Assembly: GCF_008642335.1 (NCBI RefSeq)
Contig: NZ_CP029191.1
Location: forward strand, 5,580,001 to 5,644,000
Source of the DNA: Streptomyces venezuelae
Lineage (GTDB): Bacteria; Actinomycetota; Actinomycetes; Streptomycetales; Streptomycetaceae
Direction: 5' to 3'
DNA: 64,000 nt
A program made the position numbers and the translations under genes. Positions 63,087 to 64,000 of the stretch are shown here, in pieces (the first letter of the stretch is position 1; each line of letters starts with the position of its first letter). The notes under the pieces are model-generated. The model was not told the DNA's origin. It was given only the letters and a program-made list of their open reading frames with translations, and did not search any database.

Positions 63087-64000
63087 TCAGTGGGCTTCGG
63101 CGGCGGGGCCGTCCTCGGCGAGGCGGCGGACCGCGGCCAGCGGGACCGGCAGCCAGTCGGGGCGGTGGCGGGCCTCGTACAGGACTTCGTAGACCGCCTT
63201 GTCGGTCTCGTGCGCGCGCAGCAGCACGGGGTCCGTGCGCGGGTCGCGGCCCGCCACCTCCGCGTACCCCGAGCAGTAGGCGGCCCGGCACTCCTCGGCC
63301 CACTCGGGCGACCAGGTGCCGTGGGACGCGGCGTAGTCGAAGGAGCGCAGCATGCCCGCGACGTCGCGGGCGGTCGGCTGGGGGAGGCGGCGCTCGGCGA
63401 GGGGCCGCGCGGGTTCGCCCTCGAAGTCTATGAGCGTCCACTCGCCGTCCGGGGAGCGCAGGCACTGCCCGAGGTGCAGGTCGCCGTGGACGCGCTGGGC
63501 CGTCCACGCCTGCCCCTCGCCGCCGAGGTCGGCGAGCGCCTCGAAGGCGGTGAGCAGCCCGGGGGCGTAGGGCCGCAGCGCGGGGACCGCCTGTGCCGCC
63601 GCGGTGAGGCGCTCCGCCATGGCGTCGGCGACCGTCTCCACCTGGGCCCGGCCCAGCGTGACGGTCGGCAGCGCCGTCGCGAGGGCCGCGTGGACCTCCG
63701 CGGTGGCGCGGCCGAGCGCTCGTGCCTCGCCGGTGAAGGACTCGCCCTTGTCGCGCATCCGCAGGGCGAGCTCCCAGCCGTCCTCGGCCCCGGCCAGATA
63801 CGGCTGGAGCACCCCGAGGCCGTAGCTCTCCTCGGGCGTGGACGCATGCGTCTCCAGGTCGGCGAGGAACCACGCGGCGGGTGCGGGCACCCGTGCGCAG
63901 CCCTCGGCGGCGAGCCGCAGCGGCAGTTCGAGGTCGGGGTTGAGGCCGGGCTGGACGCGGCGGAACAGCTTCAGGATGAACGTATCGCCGTACACGAGCG
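63087..64000 (-). CDS. mak: Maltokinase, C-terminal part (cut by the window end)
   Basis: The open frame runs off the window. The visible part is an aminoglycoside-phosphotransferase-like fold: [22 protein letters not shown] (the Lys-containing N-lobe region), [13 protein letters not shown] (catalytic Asp region) and [18 protein letters not shown] (Mg-binding DFE), as in Pep2/Mak. It phosphorylates maltose to maltose-1-phosphate for GlgE. Such genes are often fused or adjacent to treS; the upstream gene is out of view. It is cotranscribed with glgB. Confidence 0.92.
   Translation of the reverse strand, partial: LVYGDTFILKLFRRVQPGLNPDLELPLRLAAEGCARVPAPAAWFLADLETHASTPEESYGLGVLQPYLAGAEDGWELALRMRDKGESFTGEARALGRATAEVHAALATALPTVTLGRAQVETVADAMAERLTAAAQAVPALRPYAPGLLTAFEALADLGGEGQAWTAQRVHGDLHLGQCLRSPDGEWTLIDFEGEPARPLAERRLPQPTARDVAGMLRSFDYAASHGTWSPEWAEECRAAYCSGYAEVAGRDPRTDPVLLRAHETDKAVYEVLYEARHRPDWLPVPLAAVRRLAEDGPAAEAH

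Overview
The window is chromosomal DNA of a high-GC Gram-positive actinomycete, almost certainly Streptomyces. The evidence is very high GC with strong third-position bias, many GTG starts, dense ATGA/GTGA stop-start overlaps, and Streptomyces-typical gene families (DUF397/XRE pairs, WhiJ-like modules, DUF6230/DUF6114, HelD, CslA-GlxA-CslZ, isobutyryl-CoA mutase, mycothiol-linked DsbA). No rRNA, tRNA, CRISPR array, insertion sequence or prophage was seen; the region reads as core or near-core chromosome with a few accessory patches.

Layout. 1-2.4 kb: the end of an OmpR-type response regulator, its histidine kinase, and a convergent MarR regulator. 2.5-4.6 kb: three tandem AIM24-family genes. 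4.8-7.6 kb: a DUF3817 membrane protein and a thiamine-binding-like protein, a strong terminator, then a self-contained three-gene operon (SRPBCC-like, DUF4166, TetR) with twin palindromic operators at its promoter. 7.6-13.1 kb: a repeat-rich spacer and the cslA-glxA-cslZ beta-glucan module. 13.2-17.3 kb: MarR, DUF3817, icmA and a secreted alpha/beta hydrolase. 17.4-22.5 kb: a two-component system divergent from a MurG paralogue plus nucleotide-sugar SDR, then a TetR regulator. 22.7-27.1 kb: a thioredoxin-TPR chaperone and a DUF6230/DUF6114/low-complexity exported protein cluster. 27.2-33.3 kb: central carbon metabolism (pyk, ackA, pta, divergent pfkA).

33.4-39.1 kb: a double-HTH regulator, then a five-gene minus-strand cluster (lipoprotein, secreted protein, receptor-type Ser/Thr kinase with a periplasmic-binding-like ectodomain, two small genes). 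39.3-42.7 kb: a sugar ABC importer without its own ATPase. 42.9-46.8 kb: a CitA/DcuS-type two-component system divergent from dctA. 47.0-49.4 kb: TetR and a divergent 14-TM exporter with three strong operators. 49.5-54.2 kb: XRE/DUF397 genes partly duplicated with a truncated remnant, an anti-sigma-type ATPase and a membrane NACHT NTPase. 54.3-58.3 kb: small redox and regulator genes. 58.4-64 kb: helD, and convergent to it the glycogen genes glgB and maltokinase (the latter cut by the window end).

Shared features. Several metabolic and regulatory genes (marR at 2387, marR at 13228, the DUF3817 gene at 13831, icmA, tetR at 22446, pyk) have a TAnnnT hexamer ending exactly 7 nt before the start codon and little or no Shine-Dalgarno, so they look leaderless. 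Many regulator genes have palindromes at their promoters. All functions are inferred by reading protein motifs; no database search was run.
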